DNA of 64,000 bases from Sulfuricurvum sp. (GTDB lineage: Bacteria; Campylobacterota; Campylobacteria; Campylobacterales; Sulfurimonadaceae), in assembly GCA_028710885.1 (NCBI GenBank), contig JAQTTG010000001.1, positions 186,001 through 250,000 of the forward strand, given 5' to 3'. Below are positions 37,717-44,820 of this stretch, piece by piece. The notes under the pieces were generated by a model. That model made no database searches. It was not told where the DNA came from and worked only from the letters and a program-made list of their open reading frames with translations. Every line of letters starts with the position of its first letter. Position 1 is the stretch's first letter. Made by a program: the position numbers and the translations under genes.

Positions 37717-39129
37717 GTGATCTCTTCACGCCGTTTTTCACTCGATCAATTCGCCCCAATCGCAGTTTATGAAAAGGCTAAAAGCCTTTTCCCCTCTGAA
37801 ATCACTTTTCTCCTAGAAAGTGCTGGAAACAGCGATGGAAACTACACCATTATTATTATTGGTGCACGTGAACGCCTTACCTATGCTAATAAAGTAACAA
37901 CCTACATCGATTCTGCAAATACAACTCATTCTCTTGATATTTCACCTTTTGATTTTTTAAAAGAGTACTATCGTAAAATCGATCAAATGAGTTACCGTGA
38001 AGAAGCTCGTAAATTAGGAGTAGGATATATCGATGGGTTTATCGGATATATAGGATATGATATGGTTCAAGTTTTTGAACCTGTACTCGAAGAGTACATG
38101 AATCATCTCATTGATCAGACACAAACTCCAGATATGGATTTAATCCTCCCAAAACTCACTTTAGTCGTTTCTCATAAAAATTCTACTATTACCTTATTGA
38201 GTTGTGAAGATTCTATGATAGAGCGCTTTGAACATATCGAAACAACTCTCAAATCTCCTTATCTCTATACTCCTCTAAAAGAAATAGAAAATGATAAAGG
38301 AGGCGATTTCATCCATACTAAAGAGAAATTTTTCTCGATGGTTGATGAATCAAAAAACATGATTCGAAGCGGTGATGTATTCCAAATCCTCATGACCAAT
38401 CGCTATATTCGTCATGCTGAGGTCGATCCATTTAGCTTTTATCGCGTTTTGAGGCTCAAAAATCCTTCTCCATATATGTATCTGATGGAGTATGAAGATT
38501 TTAGTATCGTCGGAAGTTCTCCTGAAGTGATGGTACGTCTGAGTGAAGGGGATATTTTACTTCGCCCAATCGCTGGGACTCGTAAACGAGGTGGCACCAA
38601 ACAACGCGATATGGAGCTTGAAGAAGAGCTTCTCTCTGATCCGAAAGAACTTTCTGAGCATCTGATGCTCATCGATTTGGGTCGTAATGATGTTGGTCGT
38701 GTTGCCAAAACGGGAACGGTAAGAGTAGAAGAGATGATGCATGTTGAGCGTTATTCTCATGTCATGCATATTGTCTCTGATGTTCATGCCCAAATTGCCG
38801 AAGATAAAGATATGTTTGATCTTCTCGCCGCAACGTTTACCGCAGGAACGATGACAGGTGCACCAAAAATTCGTGCAATGGAACTAATAGCCCAATATGA
38901 AGGGGTTAAACGAGGATTTTACAGTGGAACCATCGGCTACTTTGGATTTGATGGAAATATGGACAGTGCAATTACAATCCGTACTGCGCTAATCAAACCT
39001 GATTTTGTTGTATTGCAAGCAGGTGCAGGTGTCGTTGCAGACTCCGTGCATGAACTCGAATACCTTGAAGTAGCGAATAAGCTGGGTGCCCTTACCAGCA
39101 CGTTGGATGATTTGGTTAATCCTCTATGA
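37717..39129 (+). CDS. trpE: Anthranilate synthase component I
   Basis: Converts chorismate to anthranilate with a glutaminase partner. The 470-residue length and motifs fit TrpE: the N-terminal Leu-Leu-Glu-Ser segment linked to tryptophan feedback, Ser-Pro-Ser/Pro-Ser-Pro-Tyr-Met-Tyr, Pro-Ile-Ala-Gly-Thr-Arg-Lys-Arg-Gly, and Thr-Met-Thr-Gly-Ala-Pro-Lys-Ile-Arg-Ala-Met-Glu near the end. PabB is the alternative, but the feedback motif favours TrpE. The start is GTG, two bases after the SPOR stop, with AAAGG upstream. No trpG is adjacent, and it overlaps aroE by 4 bases. Confidence 0.9.
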   Translation: MISSRRFSLDQFAPIAVYEKAKSLFPSEITFLLESAGNSDGNYTIIIIGARERLTYANKVTTYIDSANTTHSLDISPFDFLKEYYRKIDQMSYREEARKLGVGYIDGFIGYIGYDMVQVFEPVLEEYMNHLIDQTQTPDMDLILPKLTLVVSHKNSTITLLSCEDSMIERFEHIETTLKSPYLYTPLKEIENDKGGDFIHTKEKFFSMVDESKNMIRSGDVFQILMTNRYIRHAEVDPFSFYRVLRLKNPSPYMYLMEYEDFSIVGSSPEVMVRLSEGDILLRPIAGTRKRGGTKQRDMELEEELLSDPKELSEHLMLIDLGRNDVGRVAKTGTVRVEEMMHVERYSHVMHIVSDVHAQIAEDKDMFDLLAATFTAGTMTGAPKIRAMELIAQYEGVKRGFYSGTIGYFGFDGNMDSAITIRTALIKPDFVVLQAGAGVVADSVHELEYLEVANKLGALTSTLDDLVNPL

Positions 39130-39917
39130 ATCTTTTTACCATTTTCGGTGATCCCGTGAGCCATTCGCGCTCCCCACTCATGCACAATAGTGTTTTCAAA
39201 TCTCTCGAAATCAAAGCTTGCTATAGTCGTACTCACCTTAGTGATGGTTCACAGCTTCGCAACATTTTTTTTGCAAAAGGGCTTAGCGGTGCAAATGTTA
39301 CCGTCCCCCATAAAGAAGCTGCTTATGCGCAATGTGATGAAATACGCGGTATTGCCCAAGAGATAAAAGCGGTTAATACACTTGTCTTGGAAAAAGGGAG
39401 ATTAATCGGTTATAACACCGATGCAGACGGGTTTATGTCTGCTATTCAGTCGTTTGGCGAAATCAAAACTGCACTTATTCTGGGTGCGGGTGGAACAGCA
39501 CGTGCCCTCTCCATAGCATTGCGCCACGGCGAAATCACCCCAACAATCTTAAACCGCTCAAAAGGTCGGTTGGATTACTTCTTGCGCGAAGGATTCGAGT
39601 GTTTTGAGTGGGATGATTTTACCGTTAAACCTTATGATCTCATTATCAACACAACCTCTGCAGGTCTCAGTGATAATGAGCTTCCTATTCCACGCTCTTT
39701 ATTGACGGAACTACTAGAACAGGCAAAAGGGGCTATCGATGTTATCTATGGCAAAGAGACTCCTTACCTACGCGAAGTAAAAATTAGTGGTCTCCCTTAT
39801 AAAGATGGTTCAGATATGCTGTTGGCACAAGGTGTATTGGCCTCATATTTATTTTTAGAAGGGAAGTTTCCTCTCACTACGATTGAAGTACCGATGAAAC
39901 ACAGTTTTATACTCTAA
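39126..39917 (+). CDS. aroE: Shikimate dehydrogenase
   Basis: Reduces 3-dehydroshikimate with NADPH. The 263 residues show the substrate motif Gly-Asp-Pro-Val-Ser-His-Ser-Arg-Ser-Pro near the start, Asn-Val-Thr-Val-Pro-His-Lys with the catalytic Lys near residue 62, and the nucleotide loop Gly-Ala-Gly-Gly-Thr-Ala-Arg-Ala. The last residues (Met-Lys-His-Ser-Phe-Ile-Leu) are usual for the group. It overlaps trpE by 4 bases and modE by one base (TAATG), so modE may be co-transcribed with aromatic amino acid genes. Confidence 0.94.
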   Translation: MNLFTIFGDPVSHSRSPLMHNSVFKSLEIKACYSRTHLSDGSQLRNIFFAKGLSGANVTVPHKEAAYAQCDEIRGIAQEIKAVNTLVLEKGRLIGYNTDADGFMSAIQSFGEIKTALILGAGGTARALSIALRHGEITPTILNRSKGRLDYFLREGFECFEWDDFTVKPYDLIINTTSAGLSDNELPIPRSLLTELLEQAKGAIDVIYGKETPYLREVKISGLPYKDGSDMLLAQGVLASYLFLEGKFPLTTIEVPMKHSFIL

Positions 39918-40693
39918 TGAAAATCGATGGACGTTTCTGGCTCACGAAAGAAGGTCAAAGCTTTTTAGGTGCGGGGCGAATCGAACTTCTGGAAAGAATC
40001 GATCAAACTGGTTCTATCAACGCTGCCGCCAAAGAGATGAAAATGAGCTATAAAGCGGCATGGGAACGGATCAATGGGATGAATACCCTCGCCGATCATC
40101 CTCTCATAGATCGTACAACCGGAGGAAAAGGGGGCGGAGGGACAAAACTCACCCCGTATGCGCATGAGTTGATTGCGACATTTCATCGCTTCAACGAATT
40201 GCACCGCCAGTTTATAGACCGTTTTGCCGAAGCGGGAGACGATCCGGAACGACTTGCCCGCATCCTCAGCCGTACGTTCCTCACCACCAGTGCGCGCAAT
40301 CAGCTCCCCGCCACCCTCCTCTCTATCGAAGAGCGCGGGCTTAACGGTGTTCTCACCCTTTCATTAACAGGAAGCCATACGATCCAATCGGTCATTACAC
40401 TCAAATCGATCCGCAATATGGGTCTCACTATCGGATGTGATCTCTACGCCATCATCAAATCCAGCGACGTCACAATTGTCACCGCTCCCCCGAAAACCAA
40501 TGAGCCCATAAATTGTCTCAAAGGGTCAATCAGTCGCATCGAATCGCAGGATGAAACGGACGAGATCACCTTTGCACTCGATCTCTTTACCGAGCTTATC
40601 GCATTGATGAATCCAAAAGATACTAAAAAGCTCTCCGAGGGGATGAACGCCTATGCCCTTATCTCTCCGAGTCATATTATTATCGGGTTGTAA
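39917..40693 (+). CDS. modE: Molybdate-responsive regulator ModE
   Basis: A 258-residue transcription factor. The N-terminal winged helix is of the LysR/ModE type (Gly-Ser-Ile-Asn-Ala-Ala-Ala-Lys-Glu-Met-Lys-Met-Ser-Tyr-Lys-Ala-Ala-Trp). A Thr-Gly-Gly-Lys-Gly-Gly-Gly-Gly linker and two Mop/TOBE repeats (about 120-185 and 190-258) follow; these bind molybdate or tungstate in the dimer. Holo-ModE usually represses molybdate transport genes and can activate molybdoenzyme genes. Five motifs resembling its half-site occur in the next 10 kb. GC is visibly higher than in the flanking genes. Confidence 0.93.
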   Translation: MKIDGRFWLTKEGQSFLGAGRIELLERIDQTGSINAAAKEMKMSYKAAWERINGMNTLADHPLIDRTTGGKGGGGTKLTPYAHELIATFHRFNELHRQFIDRFAEAGDDPERLARILSRTFLTTSARNQLPATLLSIEERGLNGVLTLSLTGSHTIQSVITLKSIRNMGLTIGCDLYAIIKSSDVTIVTAPPKTNEPINCLKGSISRIESQDETDEITFALDLFTELIALMNPKDTKKLSEGMNAYALISPSHIIIGL

Positions 40694-40771
40694 GTTTTAG
40701 AGCCTCTTCTCATTTGTTTTTATTTCAAACACATTTTTATCAACTCCCTACAAACTTTAAGCCTTTTTCTC

Positions 40772-40807
40772 TATAATTTCGTTATATCTTACAAAGCATA
40801 ACGAAAT
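40772..40807. promoter_or_regulatory. Candidate ModE operator 1 overlapping a -10 element
   Basis: ATTTCGTTAT (40776-40785) and ATAACGAAAT (40798-40807) form a perfect 10-base inverted repeat with a 12-base spacer, the same CGTTAT-N12-ATAACG geometry I recall for the E. coli modA operator. A TATAAT (40772-40777) overlaps the left arm, an arrangement suited to repression of modA. Confidence 0.8.
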
Positions 40808-40850
40808 TGTCGCTCTTTTTGAGAACTCTTTTTGCATTATCGTATTTGTA

Positions 40851-40869
40851 ATTTCGTTATATCATAAAT
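40851..40869 (+). promoter_or_regulatory. Candidate ModE half-site 2 before modA
   Basis: ATTTCGTTATATCATAAAT repeats the left half of operator 1 and its flank, 18 bases before the modA start. The right arm is degenerate. Confidence 0.6.
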
Positions 40870-40886
40870 GAGATCAAGGAGTTTTC

Positions 40887-41642
40887 ATGAAACTGTTAAG
40901 ACTAATACTGGCATCCCTCGCATTTGCTTCTGCACTTGCTGCTCAAACAATCACCGTAGCTGCTGCTGCAAATATGAAATACGCGGTAAACGATATAGCC
41001 AAAGCTTTTAGTGATGAGAGCGGTATCGAAGTAAAAATCATTACCGGAGCTTCAGGTAAGTTAACTCAGCAAATTATGAGCGGTGCACCGTATGATGCAT
41101 TTTTGTCAGCTGATGTAGAGTTTCCAGCGAAACTAGTCCAAGGTGGTTTTACTACGACTCCAGCCCAAGTATATGCCTATGGAACACTTGTTCTTTGGAG
41201 TGATACAGGAGCTGACCTTTCAAAAGGTGTTGCGGTTGTAAACGATCCAAATGTCAAAAAAATCGCCGTTGCCAATCCTAAAACAGCACCTTATGGTACA
41301 GAAGCAATGAATACAATGCGCTATTACAAAGTAGCCGATGAAGCGGCTTCAAAAATTGTTACGGCTGAATCCATATCCCAAGTTGGTAGCTATGTAACTA
41401 CAAAAGTCGTTGATGTTGGATTTATGGCTAAATCAATTGTCCTCTCACCTGAAATGAAAAATGTCGGAAAATGGGTAGAAGTCGATCCTAAATCGTATAA
41501 CACGATTGATCAGGCGATGGTAGGTCTCAAAAATGGCTCACCTGAAAATCAAATTGCAGCCAAAAAATTTCTCCGATTCATGTCATCTCCAAAAACACTA
41601 GAAATTTTAAAAGCTAGTGGTTATGGCTTGCCAAAAAAATAA
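40887..41642 (+). CDS. modA: Molybdate ABC transporter substrate-binding protein ModA
   Basis: A 251-residue periplasmic protein that should bind molybdate or tungstate. The signal peptide ends at Ala-Leu-Ala-Ala (about residue 19). Family motifs are Thr-Val-Ala-Ala-Ala-Ala-Asn-Met, Gly-Ala-Ser-Gly-Lys-Leu (oxyanion-binding Ser), Ala-Phe-Leu-Ser-Ala-Asp and Ala-Pro-Tyr-Gly. Unusually the matching modB and modC are not next to it but 21 kb away at the other end of the island, with a TonB system in between. It is preceded by two ModE-type sites and a GGAG ribosome site. Confidence 0.93.
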   Translation: MKLLRLILASLAFASALAAQTITVAAAANMKYAVNDIAKAFSDESGIEVKIITGASGKLTQQIMSGAPYDAFLSADVEFPAKLVQGGFTTTPAQVYAYGTLVLWSDTGADLSKGVAVVNDPNVKKIAVANPKTAPYGTEAMNTMRYYKVADEAASKIVTAESISQVGSYVTTKVVDVGFMAKSIVLSPEMKNVGKWVEVDPKSYNTIDQAMVGLKNGSPENQIAAKKFLRFMSSPKTLEILKASGYGLPKK

Positions 41643-41679
41643 ATATGCTACTCCAGCAATGGATAGCATAGCCAAAATT

Positions 41680-41697
41680 ATCGTTATATCAAAATAT
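41680..41697 (+). promoter_or_regulatory. Candidate ModE half-site 3 before the porin gene
   Basis: ATCGTTATATCAAAATAT lies 16 bases before the porin ATG. It shares the TCGTTATATC core with the other four sites; the opposite arm is weak. Confidence 0.55.
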
Positions 41698-41712
41698 ATA
41701 CAAGGATTAATT

Positions 41713-43272
41713 ATGACAAAACTCAGCTTTGCAACAGCACTCATTTTAGGAACGGCTCTTTTCGCATCCGCTGCGGATGATTTAGCCTCAGCATTTAAAG
41801 AGGGGAAACTCGATGGGCGTTTAAGAGCAAATTTTATTTCAACCGATTGGGATACAAATGATTGGGGTACTAAACCTGATGGAGATAGCCGTGGCTTAGC
41901 AGTAGGCGGTAGTCTCATTTATAAAACTACTCCACTTTATGGATTCAGTGCAGGAGCTGGCTTTTATACCACTCAAGACAGTCATCTATGGACAGATACA
42001 ACAAGCGGAACATCAAATGGTTATCCAAAAAGTACAACGGGAACCGATCTATTTGCTCGTGGACCTGGTGCAGCAACCACTTGGGGAGACGGCTATAGTG
42101 TTTTAGCGCAATCATATCTCCAATACGATATCGCAAAATCTAAAATTAAAGGCGGTCGCTTTTTGATGACTAACCCTTGGATCACGCCGAACGATACCAA
42201 AATGATTCCGATTGCGATTGAGGGATTCGACGCCGTTTCAAATGATCTTCCTAATACAACAGTTCAACTTGATTATGCCGATAAGATCAAAGAACGCGGA
42301 ATGACCTATTTTGGAAGTATGGCCGATACAGGAGATACCCCTGATGCAATTAAAAACTATTATCGTACCCATTATACAGCTACAACCAATGCAAGTACTT
42401 CTGTTCCTGCAGCACAATTCCCACTTTATGGCTCTGGAGGAGAAGCTCCAGCAGTCAAAATCATCGGTGTAAAAAATAAATCCATCAATGCTTTGGAAGT
42501 ACAAGGATGGTTCATGAACTGGCCAAATATTGTTAATCAGGGGATGTTAGAGGCAAACTATGCGATCGAAGCAGGCGATGTAATTTTTGGGCTTGGTGCA
42601 CGCTATATGAAACAATACGATAAAGGTGCCGGTGATATCATCACTCCAGGCGATGGTAGTAGCCCGTATAGTAAACTTGGGGTAACCAATACCGCACCTA
42701 CGGGAAGTAAAGCATCGGATGTCAATCTAAAAGGGGATAATGACAACAGTGTTGATACGTATCTTTATGCAGTGCGTACAACCGCAAGCTATGGAGCAGG
42801 TAAATTGATGCTTGCTTATTCACATACCGGTAGTGGTGGAGATATGATCGCACCATGGCGCGGGTTCCCAACCGATGGCTATACTCGCAGTATGACACAA
42901 ACCGACTGGAATGCTAATACCAAAGCGTATAAAGCGCAAATCGATTACGACTTTAATGCACTGATTCAAGGTGTCAGTACAATATTGAGCTATTCATTCT
43001 ATAACCGTGATGAATCAAAAATAGGTTATCAAGGACAAACAGACCGCTACTACAACAATGGTGATACACGTCAATGGAATTTGGATGTCAAATACGATGT
43101 CCCTGCGGTGAAAGGTCTTGAGTTAAAAGTACGTGAGATGTATCAACACAATAGTGTACTTGCAGCAGCTACTACTTATGGTACAGCCGGTACAGCAGCA
43201 ACTAAATCTGAAGGTTTTGGTAACGATACTTCTAACCATGAATTGCGTCTCGAAGCGAATTATCGCTTTTAA
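41713..43272 (+). CDS. Outer-membrane porin (OprD-like, Campylobacterota type)
   Basis: A 519-residue exported barrel protein. The signal peptide (Leu-Gly-Thr-Ala-Leu-Phe-Ala-Ser-Ala) ends near residue 20. The first strand region (Gly-Lys-Leu-Asp-Gly-Arg-Leu-Arg-Ala-Asn) and the alternating aromatic strands end in a C-terminal Phe (Leu-Arg-Leu-Glu-Ala-Asn-Tyr-Arg-Phe), the BAM recognition signal. The layout fits Opr-type porins seen across Campylobacterota. ATG at 41713 has CAAGGA upstream; the earlier ATG at 41617 lies inside modA. The ModE-like site in its leader suggests a pore for molybdate or its complexes, which is inference. Confidence 0.85.
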   Translation: MTKLSFATALILGTALFASAADDLASAFKEGKLDGRLRANFISTDWDTNDWGTKPDGDSRGLAVGGSLIYKTTPLYGFSAGAGFYTTQDSHLWTDTTSGTSNGYPKSTTGTDLFARGPGAATTWGDGYSVLAQSYLQYDIAKSKIKGGRFLMTNPWITPNDTKMIPIAIEGFDAVSNDLPNTTVQLDYADKIKERGMTYFGSMADTGDTPDAIKNYYRTHYTATTNASTSVPAAQFPLYGSGGEAPAVKIIGVKNKSINALEVQGWFMNWPNIVNQGMLEANYAIEAGDVIFGLGARYMKQYDKGAGDIITPGDGSSPYSKLGVTNTAPTGSKASDVNLKGDNDNSVDTYLYAVRTTASYGAGKLMLAYSHTGSGGDMIAPWRGFPTDGYTRSMTQTDWNANTKAYKAQIDYDFNALIQGVSTILSYSFYNRDESKIGYQGQTDRYYNNGDTRQWNLDVKYDVPAVKGLELKVREMYQHNSVLAAATTYGTAGTAATKSEGFGNDTSNHELRLEANYRF

Positions 43273-43274
43273 TC

Positions 43275-43350
43275 GATCTCCCCTTTGGGGGATGAGCAGA
43301 GGCGACAGGACGTTTGTCTGCGGTTATTCAAAATACCTGTCGTCTCCCCT
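43275..43350 (+). ncRNA. Candidate structured RNA leader with alternative hairpins
   Basis: AGGCGACAGG (43300-43309) pairs with CCTGTCGTCT (43336-43345) in nine of ten positions around a 26-base loop. The GGGGGA at 43287-43292 can pair either with the TCCCC just before it (43279-43283) or with the TCCCC after the long stem (43345-43349). These two folds exclude each other, as in attenuators and riboswitches. A third hairpin (43388-43405) lies just before the ribosome site of the globin gene. I could not match it to a known riboswitch class. A terminator for the porin gene is the simple alternative. Confidence 0.45.
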
Positions 43351-43431
43351 GATCGTCCATTTCATTTGAATATTGAAACCCTGAATCTCGCCTCTATCGT
43401 GGCGAAAATAACTAAAATGTAAGGATCAAAT

Positions 43432-43995
43432 ATGACTCTCTTAACTTCCAATGGCAAACCTGTCAGCATGTTCAGCGCATGTGGAACAAAACCGTTCCAG
43501 CCTGCAAGTGCTACACCTCATACAGCCGAAGCCAAAATCGATTTTATCTATCCAGAAGTGCCGTTTCCTTCCATCATTCTCTATCAACAATGGGGAGAAG
43601 AGAATATCCGCCATATGGTGAGATATCATCATGGATTGCTACGTAAAAGTGCAATAGGTGACCTTTTTCCTGCTGATGATACAATGTTTAATTTTGCGAC
43701 AGAAAAGACTGCCGACTTTTTCGTCGAAGCACTCGGCGGCGAGAAAGCTTACACACCTGTGCACGGTCACCCTGCATTGCGGATGCGCCATTTTCATATC
43801 ACGATCGATGAAAAAGGGCGTGAGATTTGGCTTATGATGTACAAAAAAACGATCATTGATTTGAAAATGCCAACGGGATGCATCGAACAGTTTTGGAATT
43901 GGATCGAACCACTATCCATCCGTATGATTAACCGTCGTACTACTGTTGCCGAAATCGAGCGTCATCCTTATACTACCGTTTGGGGTAAACTATGA
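43432..43995 (+). CDS. Truncated haemoglobin, group 3-like
   Basis: A 187-residue protein whose core (about 40-165) follows the group 3 truncated globin pattern: a Met-Val-Arg-Tyr-His-His helix, Lys-Ser-Ala-Ile-Gly-Asp-Leu-Phe-Pro, a helix with Thr-Ala-Asp-Phe-Phe-Val-Glu-Ala-Leu-Gly-Gly, then His-Gly-His-Pro-Ala-Leu-Arg-Met-Arg-His containing the probable proximal haem His, and a late Trp. An N-terminal extension of 35 residues with one Cys is extra. Globins of this class handle oxygen or NO in Campylobacter. Its overlap (4 bases) with tonB puts it in the metal-uptake operon, where its role is unclear. Confidence 0.78.
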   Translation: MTLLTSNGKPVSMFSACGTKPFQPASATPHTAEAKIDFIYPEVPFPSIILYQQWGEENIRHMVRYHHGLLRKSAIGDLFPADDTMFNFATEKTADFFVEALGGEKAYTPVHGHPALRMRHFHITIDEKGREIWLMMYKKTIIDLKMPTGCIEQFWNWIEPLSIRMINRRTTVAEIERHPYTTVWGKL

Positions 43996-44792
43996 CTTTT
44001 TTAAATCCTATCGTTATATCAGAAAAGATACTATATAACGACTCTTTGTTAAAAACAAAAGCATTAACAGCATCCATGTTTGTACATGGAGCATTATTAG
44101 CCGCTACACTTTTTATTTATTCACAGCATCCTATCACCATACCGGAAGAAAAACCTGTACTGATCTCATTAGCCGATTATGCTCCCTCATCAAGTAATGA
44201 ATCAATTAATCTCGCAAAGCACGATCCCATCCGTAAAAGTACCCCTATTACACATAAAGATACTCCTACCCCTATCAAAACAAAAACAACACCTCAGGAG
44301 ATACCATCCCACACTCCGATGGTATCTCCTGAGGCGTTGCCTCAACCATTTCCCGTGCATCCCAGTGTTGCTCCATCTGATCAAAAACCCATAACCACTG
44401 ATTTGCTTCATTCAAATCAAAAAACTATTGCTGATGATTCTCCTCATGACGCACATCCTGCACAGCAAGCAAACGATCTACAAAAACCGAACGTTTCCTC
44501 GGATGAGGTCAATGGGGCAACACTGGGACGCATACGGATAATGATTGAAAATGCCCTAACCTATCCATCAATTGCACGTAAACTTCGACTAGAAGGGACT
44601 GTAGTTGTCACATTTATGTTAAAACCTGATGGTTTTGTAGAAAAGGTAGAAATTCTCTCAACCAGCGGAAGTTCATTACTCGATACGAAGGCACGCCAGA
44701 CCGTTATCGATCTAAGCGGTGAATTTCCAACATTGCCTAAAACGGTATTTTTAAAAATACCGATTGCATTTTCATTGAAAAATGTTTCTTAA
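43992..44792 (+). CDS. tonB: TonB energy-transducing protein
   Basis: A 266-residue protein with a cytoplasmic tail, one membrane helix (about 26-44, with the His typical of the TonB anchor), a long Pro/Thr/Ser/His linker and a C-terminal TonB domain (about 180-266; Ile-Glu-Asn-Ala-Leu-Thr-Tyr-Pro-Ser-Ile-Ala-Arg-Lys-Leu, then Gly-Thr-Val-Val-Val). It would pass proton-motive energy from ExbB/ExbD to receptors. No exbB or exbD is in the window, so it must borrow them. It sits beside three TonB-dependent receptors and is likely dedicated to them. Its first codons contain a ModE-like site and its linker contains a perfect 17-base inverted repeat. Confidence 0.88.
   Translation: MTFLNPIVISEKILYNDSLLKTKALTASMFVHGALLAATLFIYSQHPITIPEEKPVLISLADYAPSSSNESINLAKHDPIRKSTPITHKDTPTPIKTKTTPQEIPSHTPMVSPEALPQPFPVHPSVAPSDQKPITTDLLHSNQKTIADDSPHDAHPAQQANDLQKPNVSSDEVNGATLGRIRIMIENALTYPSIARKLRLEGTVVVTFMLKPDGFVEKVEILSTSGSSLLDTKARQTVIDLSGEFPTLPKTVFLKIPIAFSLKNVS
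44010..44042. promoter_or_regulatory. Candidate ModE operator 4 inside the start of tonB
   Basis: TCGTTATAT (44011-44019) and ATATAACGA (44033-44041) form a perfect 9-base inverted repeat with a 13-base spacer. The site is coding sequence, about 20 bases after the tonB ATG, so it could control an internal promoter for the receptor and transporter genes. The spacing differs from operator 1. Confidence 0.6.
44292..44334. repeat. Perfect 17-base inverted repeat inside tonB
   Basis: CCTCAGGAGATACCATC (44292-44308) and its exact reverse complement (44318-44334) flank a 9-base spacer. It encodes part of the Pro/Ser/Thr linker, so the protein still reads normally. The transcript would form a very stable hairpin in the coding region. 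Confidence 0.9.
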
Positions 44793-44820
44793 CACCTAAC
44801 CTAAGCCCTAAGGAATCACC

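Noticed and set aside
43275-43350. Assignment of the leader as a molybdenum-cofactor riboswitch
   Set aside because: I could not line it up with the known consensus; only the position near molybdate genes favours it.
43133-43369. Reading frame overlapping the porin end
   Set aside because: It lies out of frame over the porin and the hairpin leader, without ribosome site or recognisable content.
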